Part shown: positions 6,191-19,067 of the stretch, piece after piece
Position numbering within the stretch: the stretch's first letter is position 1
How the letters are laid out: each line of letters starts with the position of its first letter
From: Rhynochetos jubatus
Taxonomy: Eukaryota > Chordata > Aves > Eurypygiformes > Rhynochetidae
Assembly: GCA_027574665.1 (NCBI GenBank)
Contig: CM050650.1
Span: forward strand, 103,451,086 to 103,515,085
Length of the DNA stretch: 64,000 nucleotides
Direction of reading: 5' to 3'
Notes under the pieces: generated by a model
What the model saw: only the letters and a program-made list of their open reading frames with translations
What the model was told of the DNA's origin: nothing
Database searches by the model: none
Position numbers and translations under genes: made by a program

Positions 6191-9100
6191 ATTACAGCCA
6201 ACTAACTTTTGATAAGATTGTCTTAAACCTGTTTCTTCTCAGAAGCTGCTAATTTATTTGTATCTTATTTGGAATTCAGCTTTGCAGCCCTCCTGCAGGA
6301 AGCCTAAAGCAAGCAAAAAGTACCCTAGCCAGTGCTCGAGCTGCTCTGTTTTAGCCTGGAACCATGACATACTGAGCGATGATCTCATGAGCTGAGCAGG
6401 ATCTGTGCTGACTAGAGACTATGGAGGAGGATACTTCAAAGAAAAAACAGGGTGTTACAAGAGAATGTGAATAATGCAGAAGGGAGCAGTTACTAATCAG
6501 TGATGCTTTTTTCCTAGGAGTCTGTGGGAACAGTACACTCTAGGAGACGGCCAGCCAGGTTCTTGAAAAAACCTTCACTGAAGCATACATTTTTATAAAT
6601 TTACCCTAAGTGAGAGGCTTTGGTAAGAGATCTTAACCCAGAGCATAACCAAATGTGACCCTTTCGATCAGTCCATAGGTGGTAGGTGAGTTTCCCGGTT
6701 AAATTTCAGTTTGAGTAAGTATATTCCTCTTCCTTAACCCTTGCTGCACTTTGAATTGGCAGAAGTAAATGCTGTTGTTCTTTGTCCTACATTTATGCTT
6801 ATTGCTGTTGAACACTGTTAGAGAAACTGCTGTGTGGTGACCCTGTGTTAGATGTTTTCAGGCCGGGGAAATGCACTAACTGGCTGCTATCTGGCAGCGC
6901 TCCCGTGGGGCAGCAAGATGCTGCCTTAGGACCATACGGAAATCCTGCTGTGGATAAACACCAAGTGACTATTTAACAACAAACTTTATCGTTAGGCATA
7001 GGAAGAAAAGCCTCAAAACGCAAACGAGCTAGAAGTCCAGTTCTGCAGCTGTTGCTTTCTGCAGAGCCCATTACTGATTTAATGAAGCTGAAGAATATTC
7101 AGAGCCTAAATCTTCAGAGTGGGATAAAGCTGCTGTTCAGAGTTCAAAGGTTTATTATCCAAATAAGTAGAGAGGAATAAAATCTTGCCAGTTTTTTGGT
7201 CATGTTGTCTGCAAAGCTGTAGAATTCTCCTTGTGCTCCTATTGCTTTTGCAGTAACAAATTGTTCACGATTCCAAACAGCTGACGGCTGTGCTGTGCAG
7301 GAGCTGCGCTTCTTATTACAGTAATGCTCTCGAGCACAAGTGCTGGACCCACTTGAAGATAAATGAAGTGGAGTGGAGGTTAGGCTCTCCAAATCTTAGT
7401 TTGCATAGCTCAATCAATCAGGTGATGGAGGGCACTTTGAAATTTGCACTGAGAAACTTTTAGACATTGATGAAGATTTCCTCCTTTTGCTATGAAATAA
7501 ATGACTAGATAGGGAGCACATATGATATATTTGATATTACAAACGTGGTCATCTCCTGCTCGCCTGACTTGGCATATTTCCTCTGTCATTCTGTAACAGC
7601 TATTAAAATTCTTGTTTTGACAGAGTCTTTGAAGTGGATAATTGGATTCTTTCCTAATGAGGACCATACATCTTATCATTTCTATCAGAAGGTAGGACAT
7701 TTTTGGCATGACTTTCTCAGCAGTATTTGATTGCAGTTTCAGGAATTCTGGATGTGTAACTTTATGGATGGAAAGTAGTCAGTAGGCCTCTGCAAAATGA
7801 ATCTTTTGCCTTAAACCTTATGTGGCAAATACTAACAAGTAAAGAAATGTATCTAACCAAAGACACATGTCATGTCCGCAGTGGTACATGCAACAGAATT
7901 CAGCAGTTTAAATATCTGAGGTGTAGGGGCAGTCAAAAGGTGAAAGTTACACTTGATTTTTGAGTGAGCCAAAGAAAGGTGCTCTACCACTTGCTGTAGA
8001 TAGAAGAATCACACTCTTCTATTGATTACTATCGTCTTGCCACAAGGTTTGTATCACTGATGGCTGCTGTCATATTAATGAAGATAACATTTAGAATTAA
8101 ATTAGTCTCTAATGAACTTCCAGAACAATAGCAGTAACTCTCATAAGTAATATACTGCATCTGTTCCTTTAGCCCTAGGACATCTTATATATAATTGGCA
8201 ATGCAAATTATGAAACCCAATTTTATGAGCATTATGTATATTCCCATTTCCAAGATCAGACCTATTTTCAGGTGGGTAGAAATCTGGATCACGTATTCTC
8301 TGCTATTCTGCTATTTCACTATTCTCCACTTACTGTTATATTAATGCAAAAAATTTCACCTTTCTTAACAGAAATATAGTTACTATTTTTCGATAGTACA
8401 AAAATAAACCATAATATTATGTTTCAGAAAACTTGCATTTGTTCTCTTCTCTCTTTTTTTAATTTTTTTTATTTTTTTGCAATAAAAATAGCAAAAGAAG
8501 ACCAAACACAGCTGAAAGTACATGTTTGCTTTGAAAAAAAAAAAAATTACTAACACCATACTTAAGGATTCAGTTTTTTAAAAAAGAAAGGAACAGTAAG
8601 ACAAAATGTGAAACATGAAAATGACATTTCAGAAGGCTACTGTTTGGGTACTCTACACATGCTTTTGTTGTTGCCTTTGAAGTAAAAATATTTAATTCTC
8701 AAATGTAAAGTTATGTTTTGTGGAATATCTATGGACGAGTAGCCTTAAACTCTTCAAGAATAGCCAGAGATGGTGACTTACCAGATTTTGCTGACAAAGC
8801 CAATAAAATTGCTGGAATTTCTGAGACATGAGGAGCTGAGCACTTCCAACAGCACTTCGGATCTTACCTAGGACTAAGGATACAGACAGGTTATTACCAA
8901 TAGATGTCTTTTGGCAGCAAATGCAAAATCCAGCTCAAAAACCAGTTAGCTGAAACTCCTGTTTATTTTCTAAGGGAAGTAAACACTTGGGTTTGTTGCT
9001 TGCGATTATATATATATATAAAATATTTTTGAAAAATACGGAGATATAGGAAAGCTCTGTGGCACCTTACCCTTTGGCAATAACAAATGGTACATTAATA

Positions 9101-10164
9101 ACTCAGAACAGCTAAGACTGTATTTGCTTAAGGAAGTAGAAAAAACCAAGGGAATATAGACAGCTTCCTGAGGTGGGCATACATACGTACTTCTTTGAGA
9201 ACAATCTTAAATTTTAAAGTAAATGACACCTACATTTACAAATTTATATTTGCTCACATAAACTGAAAGTTGTTGAAATAGTCTTGCCTCAAGGACCAGT
9301 TAGATGCCTGTTGCCTCTGATGTCAAAGGGAGCTTCACATGTACCTTAGATAATATCTTCTGGTTCTGCAATCACAAATGACTTCACTCAGCTGTGTGGA
9401 TGATCCCTGGGTGAGCTCTCTTTATCCTGTCTGTCCTGGGGTAAGGTCGGTCGATATATATACTATGTATGTACTATAACTACTACGTAAGATACTTCTA
9501 CCATAAGCGTGAGACATGTCTTGGTACTCCCATTAGGAGTTACAGTTTGCCTACCCAGGAAATACATAAATTCCTAAGCACAGGAGCTTCAGACAATGTG
9601 GGACACAAGCGAGCTCTCCAGGACTGTGCTGGATCATTATCAGCCCCCATGGTTCGTTGGGCTTTCCCCACTGTCAGGCTACTTGCCATTTACAGTGTGC
9701 ATAAGCACTGGGAAAAGGGAGCAAATTCATTTTACTTGACTTTGCTTCCAAGAGTCATCTGTCTAAATCAAAATTTCTGGATGCTCCGTAATCAGTAATC
9801 TGAGCTCATCAGCTCAGCACTTATTTTTAGATGAGCTGATTCTCTTCCTGGAGGCACCTGTTTCTTTCTATTGACTGGAGTGCCTAAGGGGACGGTCTTA
9901 TCCCTAGGAAACTAACACCTCCTGCACTCCCACATTTGCTGGGATAAATACCATGCTTTGGTAGGTAGCAATACAGTTTTCCTACACCTCCTTCCTACAC
10001 TTCCTTTCCTACACATCCATCTCTATGCTGAAAGAGCAACACTTTAAAAAGCGCTATAAGCTGGGGTTTCAATGGAAGCCTGATTTTACCTGGAGAATTT
10101 CCAGATCTTTAAATAATGTTTAGGGTAAAGATAGAGTGGTAGGGGTAGGGGTGGGTTACTCTGA
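6191..10164. other. Intron of DLGAP2, no gene seen
   Basis: AT-rich intronic sequence with only short chance frames. A run of TA dinucleotides lies near 9009-9022. No RNA gene or clear repeat was recognised. Confidence 0.5.
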
Positions 10165-10366
10165 CATAGAATCACAGAATGATTTGGGTTGGAAGGGACC
10201 TTAAAGATCATCTAGTTCCAACCCCCCTGCCATGGGCAGGGACACCCTCCACTAGACCAGGTTGCTCAAAGCCTCATCCAGCCTGGCCTTGAACACTTCC
10301 AGGGATGGGGCACCCACAGCTTCTCTGGGCAACCTGTTCCAGTGTCTCACCATCCTCTCACATCTT
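10165..10366 (-). mobile_element. CR1 LINE, 3' fragment, minus strand
   Basis: It starts with the inverted CR1 tail (catagaatcacagaatg) and carries typical CR1 3' wording (gggttggaagggacc, ccatgggcagggacacc, ctggccttgaacacttcc) up to about 10366. It is a 5'-truncated copy of about 200 bp. Confidence 0.92.
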
Positions 10367-13300
10367 TTAATTCAATTTGAGGAAACCAAATTGATAATTT
10401 GAACGGGATGCAGAGGGTGGAATGATGATACAACAGTACAGCAGAGCTGATCTGCAGCCTGTGATACAGAGAACATTAACTTTCGGCAGTGCTTAACATT
10501 CTGTTGTTATTTAGAGTAAGTATAGCAGGGGAAAAGAGTGTTTTGGTAGTAGGTATTACATTTTAACTCTGCTTTCTCTAGACCAGTGAAACAGCTGCTT
10601 AACTGCTAGTAGCAGCAAGAGATAATTTGGAAGTTTTAGGCTCCAGTTCTGTGGAAACATACCAACCCTGTAAGTTCAAAAGCATGTGTTAATACGTGGA
10701 GCTGTGGTTCTCAAACTCTATTCCGTTTTCTGTTAGACAAACAGTACAGCTGCGCCACAACACTGAATTAAACAGCAGTATGCATAATTCATCAGTCCCG
10801 TGTGGCACCCATTTGTGAAAGGGTTAAGTGGTTCAGGACTGCATGAGTAATTCACTGGGGTTTTGTTTTTGTTTTGTTAGCCAGATGAAATAAAGCATTT
10901 TAATTGGTTTGGGGGTTTTGATCACCAAACCCCTCACTTTTCTCTGCAGAGTTACTGGCATTTGGAAAGCGGTGTTTTGGGCATTAAAACCTGAACAAAC
11001 ATACAAAAACCTAAATAAGAAAGAAAGGTTTTATTTGATCTGAAACAAATTGCTTTAATTTGGTTTTCATTTGCCTCTAATAAAGGTAAAGATTGAAGTG
11101 ATAAACAGCCTTGTATCCTCCTTTTCACTTGCTATTCTGTAGCTCAGGGCATGAGACAAACTCCTGGTGTGGGGCCAAATTCCCTTCGTCGCCAGGATGT
11201 GGAATTGCGCTGTAGCAGGTCCCTGACATGGCCTGTTCCACACTGTGTTCAACTATTCGCTGGAGCAGTGCGGCTGGTTCTGTGGGCTGATAGTTGCAGT
11301 GCTTGTCTCATGGTGAACAAAGTTCAGCTTTAGTTTCCTCTGCTGATTTTTACAGTTCACAGCTCAAACACACAGCCTGGGTAAGGGGCATTGGCTTTAG
11401 CCCTACTGCAGAAATGTAGATCTTGACAGAACCTATACATGACTGATATTTTCTAGTGCATCTCCAATCTCTGGTTACCCCAACCCCCATATTAAATAAA
11501 CATTTGGTTTATCTTCATTATCCTGAAGGATCGTGTCAACAAGCAACGGTAATTTAAAGCCCAGTCAGACCAGACGTGACTTAGGCACCCGCAATGCAGC
11601 ATTTTGGTGTAATACACATCCACTGGGGATATAAGACAGTGGTTCTAGGCTGCTTGTGTGTGTCACTGAGTGGTGAATACACGTGTATAATTACAGCCTT
11701 ACCATTTACTAAATATCTAACTCTATTTCCATTTCAATAAGTAAATCAGATGTAATAAAACACAGAAGTTAGAATCACTCATATTCATGCTACTCTGCTT
11801 TGCTGTAATTAAATTAAAGTATTAAAACACTTCAATTCATAATCTTTAGCACAATATTAATAGACAGCCAAAGCCTTGTTATTAATTTCATGCATTGGGG
11901 AATTATTCTGATGAGTGCAGATTGATTATCTCCATGAAGGAATGATGAATGTTAGAGACTGGAGAGATTGAGATGTTTCGTGATGCCTAGAAGATTTTGC
12001 TTGTAAATAAGTGATGATAAAATCTACAAACACACATAAATATATATAATTTTCATATAATCCATATACCTCCCTCCATTAAGATGATGTTATATTTACT
12101 TTAATGTCAGGAAAGAGTCACACAACCATAATTCTGCTCCCTGAAGTGCATGAATCGCTCAATTTTTTCGTGTGGCTCCTACTCGGAAGACATATCAAAC
12201 CCTGACCGTGACTTCAGTAGAAGCAGACAGACTCAGGATCTATACCCTGGATAGAGACTGTGTAAATTGCTTGGATACAACATGTCCTATTAACACAATG
12301 GTGTCTTTTCCCCTGCAATAAGCATATTACAAAATTGCAAGTACTATATATGTGTTGTATTGCTTGAGAAATGCTATAAAATCCTGTAATTGAAAAGGGT
12401 TTCATATCACAAAGGTACAGGAGGACAAGTTAGATCTATATTGATGAAACCAAGATTATAGTCCGAAGCTGTAACTCTGTTCTTGGCAGATTAAAAGCTT
12501 TGCTCAATTGTTCCACTGCTGCACCAGCAATGAGAAACTACTAACAATCAATCTGCTTCTGGCATTCATTACTGTTTATTTAAATGACGTGTTTTAATTT
12601 AAATTCTCATTCCATTCGATTGTTCCTTTTTTTTCTTATACTCATAAGTAAATTGCTCTACAAACAATCTGAGAAAACATGCCTGGAAAAAATATTCAAA
12701 CTGGCATTCAGTTCACCCTCCTAATTCAGAGCGGGGCTTGATATTTATCTAATCTCCAAACCTAAATTAGTAATCTTCAGAAATGTAAGTCTTTTTCACT
12801 ATCAACACAGCAGGTAGGCATAATAATAAACGAGTGAGGAGACATTTGAGGACAGCACAGCTGTCTGTTGGCAGTGCTTGGGACGGGAGGTAGGGCAATG
12901 GGGATCCTTGCGCACCAAATGGGTGCAAATTTGCTTTTTACCTTGATGGAGCCGAGTTCAAAAAGGCAAAAAACTGAGCAGAACCATATAAATCCAAGGA
13001 GGAATTCTCAGATTCTATGCTATGGGACTGTCTTTCATTGACTTTAAAGACTGTTTTGGGGCAATTAAGAAATTCTGCAGTCATTCACAACACTCCAAAT
13101 ATGTATTTCAATAATTCCTGAAGGATGGGTTTGTGAAAAGCATTAGGAAACTATGTCAATAATTTCTCTTTGGTTAAAGGATAACCCCTATTTGGTCAAA
13201 CACCTAAGAAAGCTTTTATGGATGATTAATTGATGAACATACTAAAATAAATTGGGTGTGGGTTTGGGTTTTTTTTTCCAAAGTATGGGAGATTTAACTC

Positions 13301-14491
13301 TATGTTTTCTGATACTATTCAGCTGTGTTAGTAAAGCTCTTGCAGCACTGTGGAAATACCAGCCAGAGGATTAGCAAGGAAGAATCCAGCATCCATGGAA
13401 TGAAGGAGTAAGGGGAGACAAGGGTGGTATATTGAGCTCTCACCATCTCTAATGCCTTTTTTTTTTTTCCACTAGAGATCACTTTACTATGTAGCGATGC
13501 AAGCAGAGTTCCTAACCACGATGCAGAAGATAGCAGCAAAACCACCTTTCTGCAGGCATAGTTTATACTGTAGTTAATTTTTTTTCCACCTATTTTAGGA
13601 TTTATATAAGAGTAAGCTCTGTGTAGCTGTTCTCCACTTGGCCTGCGTACTGAAATATTTCAGTAGCCAAGCATGGGGCATTCAGAAGCCCAGGATGTCT
13701 TCTGCTTCCCTCTGCCAGACCCTGCCTATAAGCTGTGGGCAAGGACTGCGGCTGCCTGCCGGGCTCGCCTGCTCTCCCCCTTCCCTGCGCCGGTCTCCCT
13801 GCTCCCATCACAGAGCTCACAGGCGGCAGAGTCCTGGACCTCTTGGTCTTCAATAGCTTTGTGACAATTGAGAGTGTTTTTCTTGTCATCACCTACACAC
13901 CAGTAATAGCCAAACACAATTTTCAGGGTGTAAAACTGAAACTCCAGTCAGCACCCTTGAGAAACACATATCTTTGCTTGAAGGCACCCTGCTAGTGCAA
14001 ATGATCAGATGACTTACCCTGGGAACAGCTACAGCCACATATATGCCTTATATATATCTATATATGTTATAATAAACACTGAGAACACAAATAACTGCCC
14101 CCACAAACAACATATGAACTTTGCAGAAACTCCAAAATACAATTCATGGCAACTGACCAAACAAACAAATTCTGTGAAAAGAAAGAGAGAGAGGTTATTT
14201 TTCGCTGCAATGATTATCTTCTTTTCTAAGACCTGATGAGTGAAGTTCTTAAAACAACATTATGGGAGAAAAGCTACAGTGAAAGAAAAAAATCAATAGA
14301 GCAATCAGACAGCTTTCTGTGATCTCAGGGCTATTGTGTTAACGCAGAAAATGAAAATGTTGTCTAAAATGCAGTTCTGTTTTAACTCTTCCTGTGATTA
14401 AAACAACAAGAAACGGTGTCATAGAGACAGCCTTCTCCTTTGAGATGCAAAGCTATATTTGGTCTTCAGGTACAATTAATACACCCAGGCC
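10367..14491. other. Intron of DLGAP2, no gene seen
   Basis: AT-rich sequence. 11700-11950 and 12480-12680 are dense in TAAT/ATTA words and low-repeat, as in conserved non-coding DNA, but I cannot test conservation. A small GC-rich patch at 13735-13840 carries overlapping chance frames in several phases. Confidence 0.4.
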
Positions 14492-14515
14492 AAAAAAAAA
14501 AAAAAAAAAAAAAAA
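14492..14515. repeat. Poly(A) tract, 24 A
   Basis: Uninterrupted run of 24 A. No retrocopy body was recognised on its left side, so it is listed as a simple repeat. Confidence 0.9.
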
Positions 14516-17337
14516 CCAGCATTAACAATGGCAGTTTGAATGTGCAAACTTAGCTGTGAATTGTTTTGGGAATAGTAGTTCCTGCTGGAAGACGGAAAAA
14601 CATATTTAGTTGCTTCTGGGTCTTCCATTTCTGTGTATATTCTTCAGGGAACTGCCAAATGCTTAAATATGTCAAAATACATTTCATGCTGGGATATCAT
14701 TAAACTTCAGTTCTTGTGGATACATACCTTTCAACCTTCATCGCTCAAACTGGGGATACAAAACGTGTCAGAGACTCAACAGGAAAAAAATTATTCACAC
14801 TGAAATTTTAAAATGCTCTGAAGCTCATTCCCTCGGTGAAAATAATTCTTTGATAACTTCCTTTTACTCGATGTAAGCTATATTATGTGAAGGGATACCA
14901 TTTCAAAGATAATGTAATTTGGAAATTATTTGAAGAAGATCTCATGAAATGAGTCACATAAAATGGAAAATTGGAAGTCTGAGTGTCACTTTTGACAATC
15001 AGTTGAAGACAAACATCTGATTTGGCATATGCTATACAGACCTATTCTATAATAATTTCTCTCACCCATTAGGGAGCTCCGAATGTTCCCTCAAACACAA
15101 GTAATTAACCCGTTTTGGTTAGTTTAAAAGAGGATTTCAAGGGCCCATTTCAGCTGTGTTTTAGGAACTCTCTATCAGGGAACTGCTCTTTCTTTTTCTT
15201 TTACAGAGTAGAATCACTCTGCAAACAGGGAAACATAAAATCAACATAAAATCGTAACATCATGTTTTCTGACTGAACTGTTCTAGGTTAAAAGGCTGTC
15301 ACTAACTCCAAATATTAATAAAAATCACTGAAATCCCATCCATCTTCATGTCCTCTGTACAATTTACTGAGAACTATCTTCCCAATTGCTAGTTCCCCCT
15401 GCAGCAAGGTGTTTCAGAGTATTTCTGGAGTGCAAGAGCATAACGGCACATTGTGGGAAGCAGGGTGGCTCTGCACCTGGGAAAGGGTAGTCAGCCAAAA
15501 TCAGCTCCTCCCAGTTTTCCCAGCATCGAATACGGCTTCATATTCCGGAGAATACCACCGTTAACTCCCTACAGCACTGACATGAGAGCGTTTCCACTGC
15601 TCATTTCACGTGGCTGCAGATGCTATTAGGGCTGTGCATGAGGAAGACCTTGCAGAGAGAAGAGGTAGGAAAAGTCCGCCCCTTGCCTGCAGACTCCTCA
15701 CTGGCCTCTGAGGGAAAGAGAGGTGATAACACTCTGAGTTTCTCCCCTTTGCTGCCTAATAATTTTACTCTTTCCAAGGAGATTAAAGCCTTGTTCTTTG
15801 AACTTCTGCTTCAGATCCTAAGCACTGATGTCCCCACATCAGTAACAGGCAACCTCGGGAGCAGGTGTGTTGGGCAACATTATGATGGTAGAGAAATGTC
15901 AGTATTCAGCAGTGCAAAGATTTGTGGCATTGCAAAATAAGACATGTAAGGTAAATAGAAGTAGTAAAACAATAACTATTATTAAAGAAGGCTTGGAAAT
16001 CCTCACACAGGCTAAGCAAAGCCAAATATTTTATTATTCATACTATAACAGCCCTTAGGAGGGTATTAAGGTCTTCACGGTATTGATGCAAAAGGAAAAT
16101 TCTCCGCTCAGCTCTGCCATGATGAAAATAAGGACAAAAACCTACACTCCAGAAATCACTGGAGGCTGAGGGAAATAAAACAGCCTTATGCTCTTACTGA
16201 CCCCAAAACCTATGTTGTTCCTTGGCAGACTTGTGCACGACATAGTGGGGAAATACGACTTTAAAATAAAAAATGATGAGGTAAAAATGTAGACGTGCTT
16301 TTGAAAAGGTCAGCGCAAAAAATAGAAATTGACCTTTTAGTCACCATGCAGACCTGGCCCAAGACCTGAGGGTAGATCACAGCAAGAACTCATTGAGGAG
16401 GAAGGAAGAGAAGCAGGAAAGAGTATTTGGAGGCGATGGTGAGATTTGAGAGAGTGCAGGAAAAGATGCTAGTAAGAAAACTTAATATGAACTAATTTGT
16501 GATCTGAGAAAATCTCGTCTGAGACAATAATTCAGATTGGCAGGGATTGAAATATTTATAAAACTGAGCCGAAGAACAGGGATAATTGACCTCAGAGGGA
16601 ATCACAGGGAGCTGGCTACTGAGTGCTAGGACCACTTTGATATATTACTATCATTAGTGCTGGCTTGGATCTTGTTCCAAAATAGTCTACATTATTTTTC
16701 ACTTTATCCCATCACTCCTTTCAAGGTGTCCACAGGACGTGAGAGAATAATAATGATTCTTGACAAAATTGTAATAAGAAAATGCAGCTGAATAGTGCAT
16801 GTGCCTGTGTAACTGCAGAAGTTTTAACTATTGTTCTTGTCTACTGCTTCCTGTTCTTCCAGCAGACCCTTTATGATAGGCAGAAGTGCCTGTAAAGGAA
16901 TGAAAACATTTTGAAAATGACTGTTCATTAATAAGAAGCAAATTCTCAGGTTTCTATATAAAAAAAAGTGTTCACGTAGGACCACCTTGTGTTCTGGGGC
17001 AAAGGATCAAGCACTGGAGCCACAGAAATGAGTGGGAAGAATGTGTCTGAGTGGGAGCTGTGGATGGAGCTATTGCACCATTTGAGCCATACCTCATACC
17101 AGACTTTGAACCTACGGTTGACTCTACAGCTGGCTCCTCAATTGCTTCTACAAAACCTTACTCTGGGAAATGCCAGCTTGCACAGTCAGTTGCAGGACAG
17201 GGGTGTTATAGCTAATGTTTCCGTAGAGTGTCTTTTGTACTACAAAACGAAAAGGAAAAAACTACAGACCACAACTTTATCCTAACAGGTTTCTTATTTT
17301 AGCAGACATCTGTAAGAGAAGATTGAAATGTTCTTAC
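14516..17337. other. Intron following exon 17338-17753, no gene seen
   Basis: Single-copy-looking intron. No further minus-strand GKAP-domain exon was found between here and position 1, so the remaining 3' coding exons should lie outside the window. Confidence 0.5.
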
Positions 17338-17753
17338 TTTCTTCAGAAAGATCATTTTCTTCTGCTTCTCTTTCCATTTCTTTACACCATCCTTCCATTC
17401 TCTTAGTTTCAGTATGTAGCAACTTCATAAACCAAGATCCGTCCCGTCGACAAGGAGACATTCGACCAGTCTCTACTGTCTCAATGGCTGGCTCTAGCCA
17501 GGGTTCTGGTGGTGGAAGGTTTGAGGTGTCAACCGGGGTCCTATAATCTTCTCTGTAACTGAACAGTCCCTGTGTCCGTACAGTTCTCACTGCGCTGTAT
17601 TGGGTGGGCGTGCTGGGCTCTGAGTGCTGCTGGAATGATGAGCCAAACTGAAGTCCCTTGTCCTCCATGGTGATGTGTCCTGGAAAGCCCTCCAGTTCCA
17701 GGTCAGCCTGGACAGCTGCTGTTACACTGTTTGAGCGCTTGAATCGTCCGTGT
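17338..17753 (-). CDS. DLGAP2: DLGAP2 exon (start of the GKAP C-terminal domain)
   Basis: 416-bp exon. The acceptor (ttcaccaag) lies just above 17753. The GTAAGAAC donor lies just below 17338. It completes an Arg codon, encodes 138 residues and ends one base into the next codon. It begins HGRFKRSNSVTAAVQADLEL, a conserved SAPAP segment. It continues through TQGLFSYREDYRTPVDTSN to the proline-rich PPPEPWLEPAIETVETGRMSP. The first helix of the GKAP homology domain follows (RRDGSWFMKLLHTETKRMEG, then a charged coiled stretch to ENDLSEE). In the family this domain leads to the C-terminal PDZ ligand that binds Shank; that end is not in the window. Read-through past the donor would add about 14 residues and stop. 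Confidence 0.95.
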
Positions 17754-18981
17754 CTTGGTGAAGAGGGAAGAAAGAAAAGAGGTTATGACATATAAATGCA
17801 TATGTGATTATACAGAGGCACAGAGTAATGTTTCAGTGAATGGATTCTGGTTTTCTCCTTGGACTTTATGTTAAATATTTTTGCCTTATGCATATCTCAC
17901 TAAAATAAGACAGTGAGTAACAACAGAGAGGGAAACCAAAATGCATAGTGGCATCATTGATCTGAGCAAAGATACAAAAGAAAATCATTTAAATTATCTC
18001 GGAAGCAAATATTGATTTATTCTCATACGACAAAATACCATGCATCATTACTAAATGAACTGGAAATAACTAGCAGAACTGCAGGATTACATCTCCTCAC
18101 AGAAATCTGTAAAGTGCATGCCTCAAAAAAAATCAAGTATTAAGAACTGTGATTAGATAAAATCTGAAAATCTGCCAAGTTAGGACTGTTAAGAATACTT
18201 TAATAAAATAAAAATAGTAGCAGCGGGTTTGACTGGTATTTTTTACTTGTCTCATAGGATGGACATTAGATGTTGATTTTCTATTGTGTTATGCCACCGA
18301 ATAATGACATTTTAGAAAAGCTTCATGTTAAAAAGTTAGGTAGAGAAGCAAAGTTTATTTGCGAGATTTTTTCACATCCGAGCCTATTGTTTCAAATTAC
18401 TTCTAGTCAATGATGGTAAAAGGCAATTAGCAGGCAGATACTGTCTGACAGCTGCCGTGAAATAAGGGTCCCAGTCCAGTACATAACAGGCAGGGCCTGA
18501 CGGGGATAACCTGTGGGTTAGCACATTGGCCAGCAGTTTGGTGAAGCTAGAGAAGGACTGAACAAGTGTAAAAGCAGATTCTAGTTTAGGATAAAGGTAT
18601 CATGGGTTACATCCTAACCATTGTATCCCCCTGTGTGGACTGGGAAAGCCTGGATCAGCATGAGGGGTCCTATAGAAGGAGGAGTATTCCAATATACATT
18701 TCTTTGTATTTTCATTGCCAATAATGAAATTGTATTAATCCACTACTTTAATTTAAAGCTTTCACTTCTTTCCCTCCAATTAAAAACTGGAAAGCTAACT
18801 AATTATTAAGCAACTACTAAGTAATCTCTACAAATTTTACTAAATGACCAGCATTCATATAAGAAATTTAGCTTTCTGAATTATTTAGGGGCAGCCCTTG
18901 CCAGATGTTTGTTATTAACTCTGTTTACAAATGTGAGTTGTGTTACGAAAGACTACAGATTTTTGTACATGCTTGAATTAC
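17754..18981 (-). other. DLGAP2 intron, 1.2 kb
   Basis: Short intron between two coding exons with canonical borders. No repeat was recognised. Confidence 0.85.
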
Positions 18982-19067
18982 CGTTTTTCATCTTCCACTT
19001 GTATTCCAACAGAGTGGTATTCCCGCAGGCCTCTGCTTTCAGTATCTGAATCAGTTGCTGTTTCCAC
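18982..19067 (-). CDS. DLGAP2: DLGAP2 exon (86 bp, dynein-light-chain motif)
   Basis: 86-bp exon. The acceptor (gttgaattag) is just above 19067 and the GTAATT donor just below 18982. It starts in phase 0 and ends in phase 2. It encodes VETATDSDTESRGLREYHSV followed by GIQVEDEK and two bases of an Arg codon completed by the next exon. HSVGIQVE fits the (I/V)GxQV(D/E) type of dynein light chain binding site described for GKAP. The acidic Ser/Asp run ahead of it is likely a phosphorylation region. Too short to be recognised alone; it is supported by phase and family order. Confidence 0.93.

Noticed and set aside
13602..13995. Several overlapping short frames in a GC-rich patch, considered as an exon
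   Set aside because: All phases are open because of composition. There is no splice-supported reading and no family match.
14492..14515. Poly(A) run considered as the tail of a processed pseudogene
   Set aside because: No retrocopied coding sequence or target duplication was recognised next to it.
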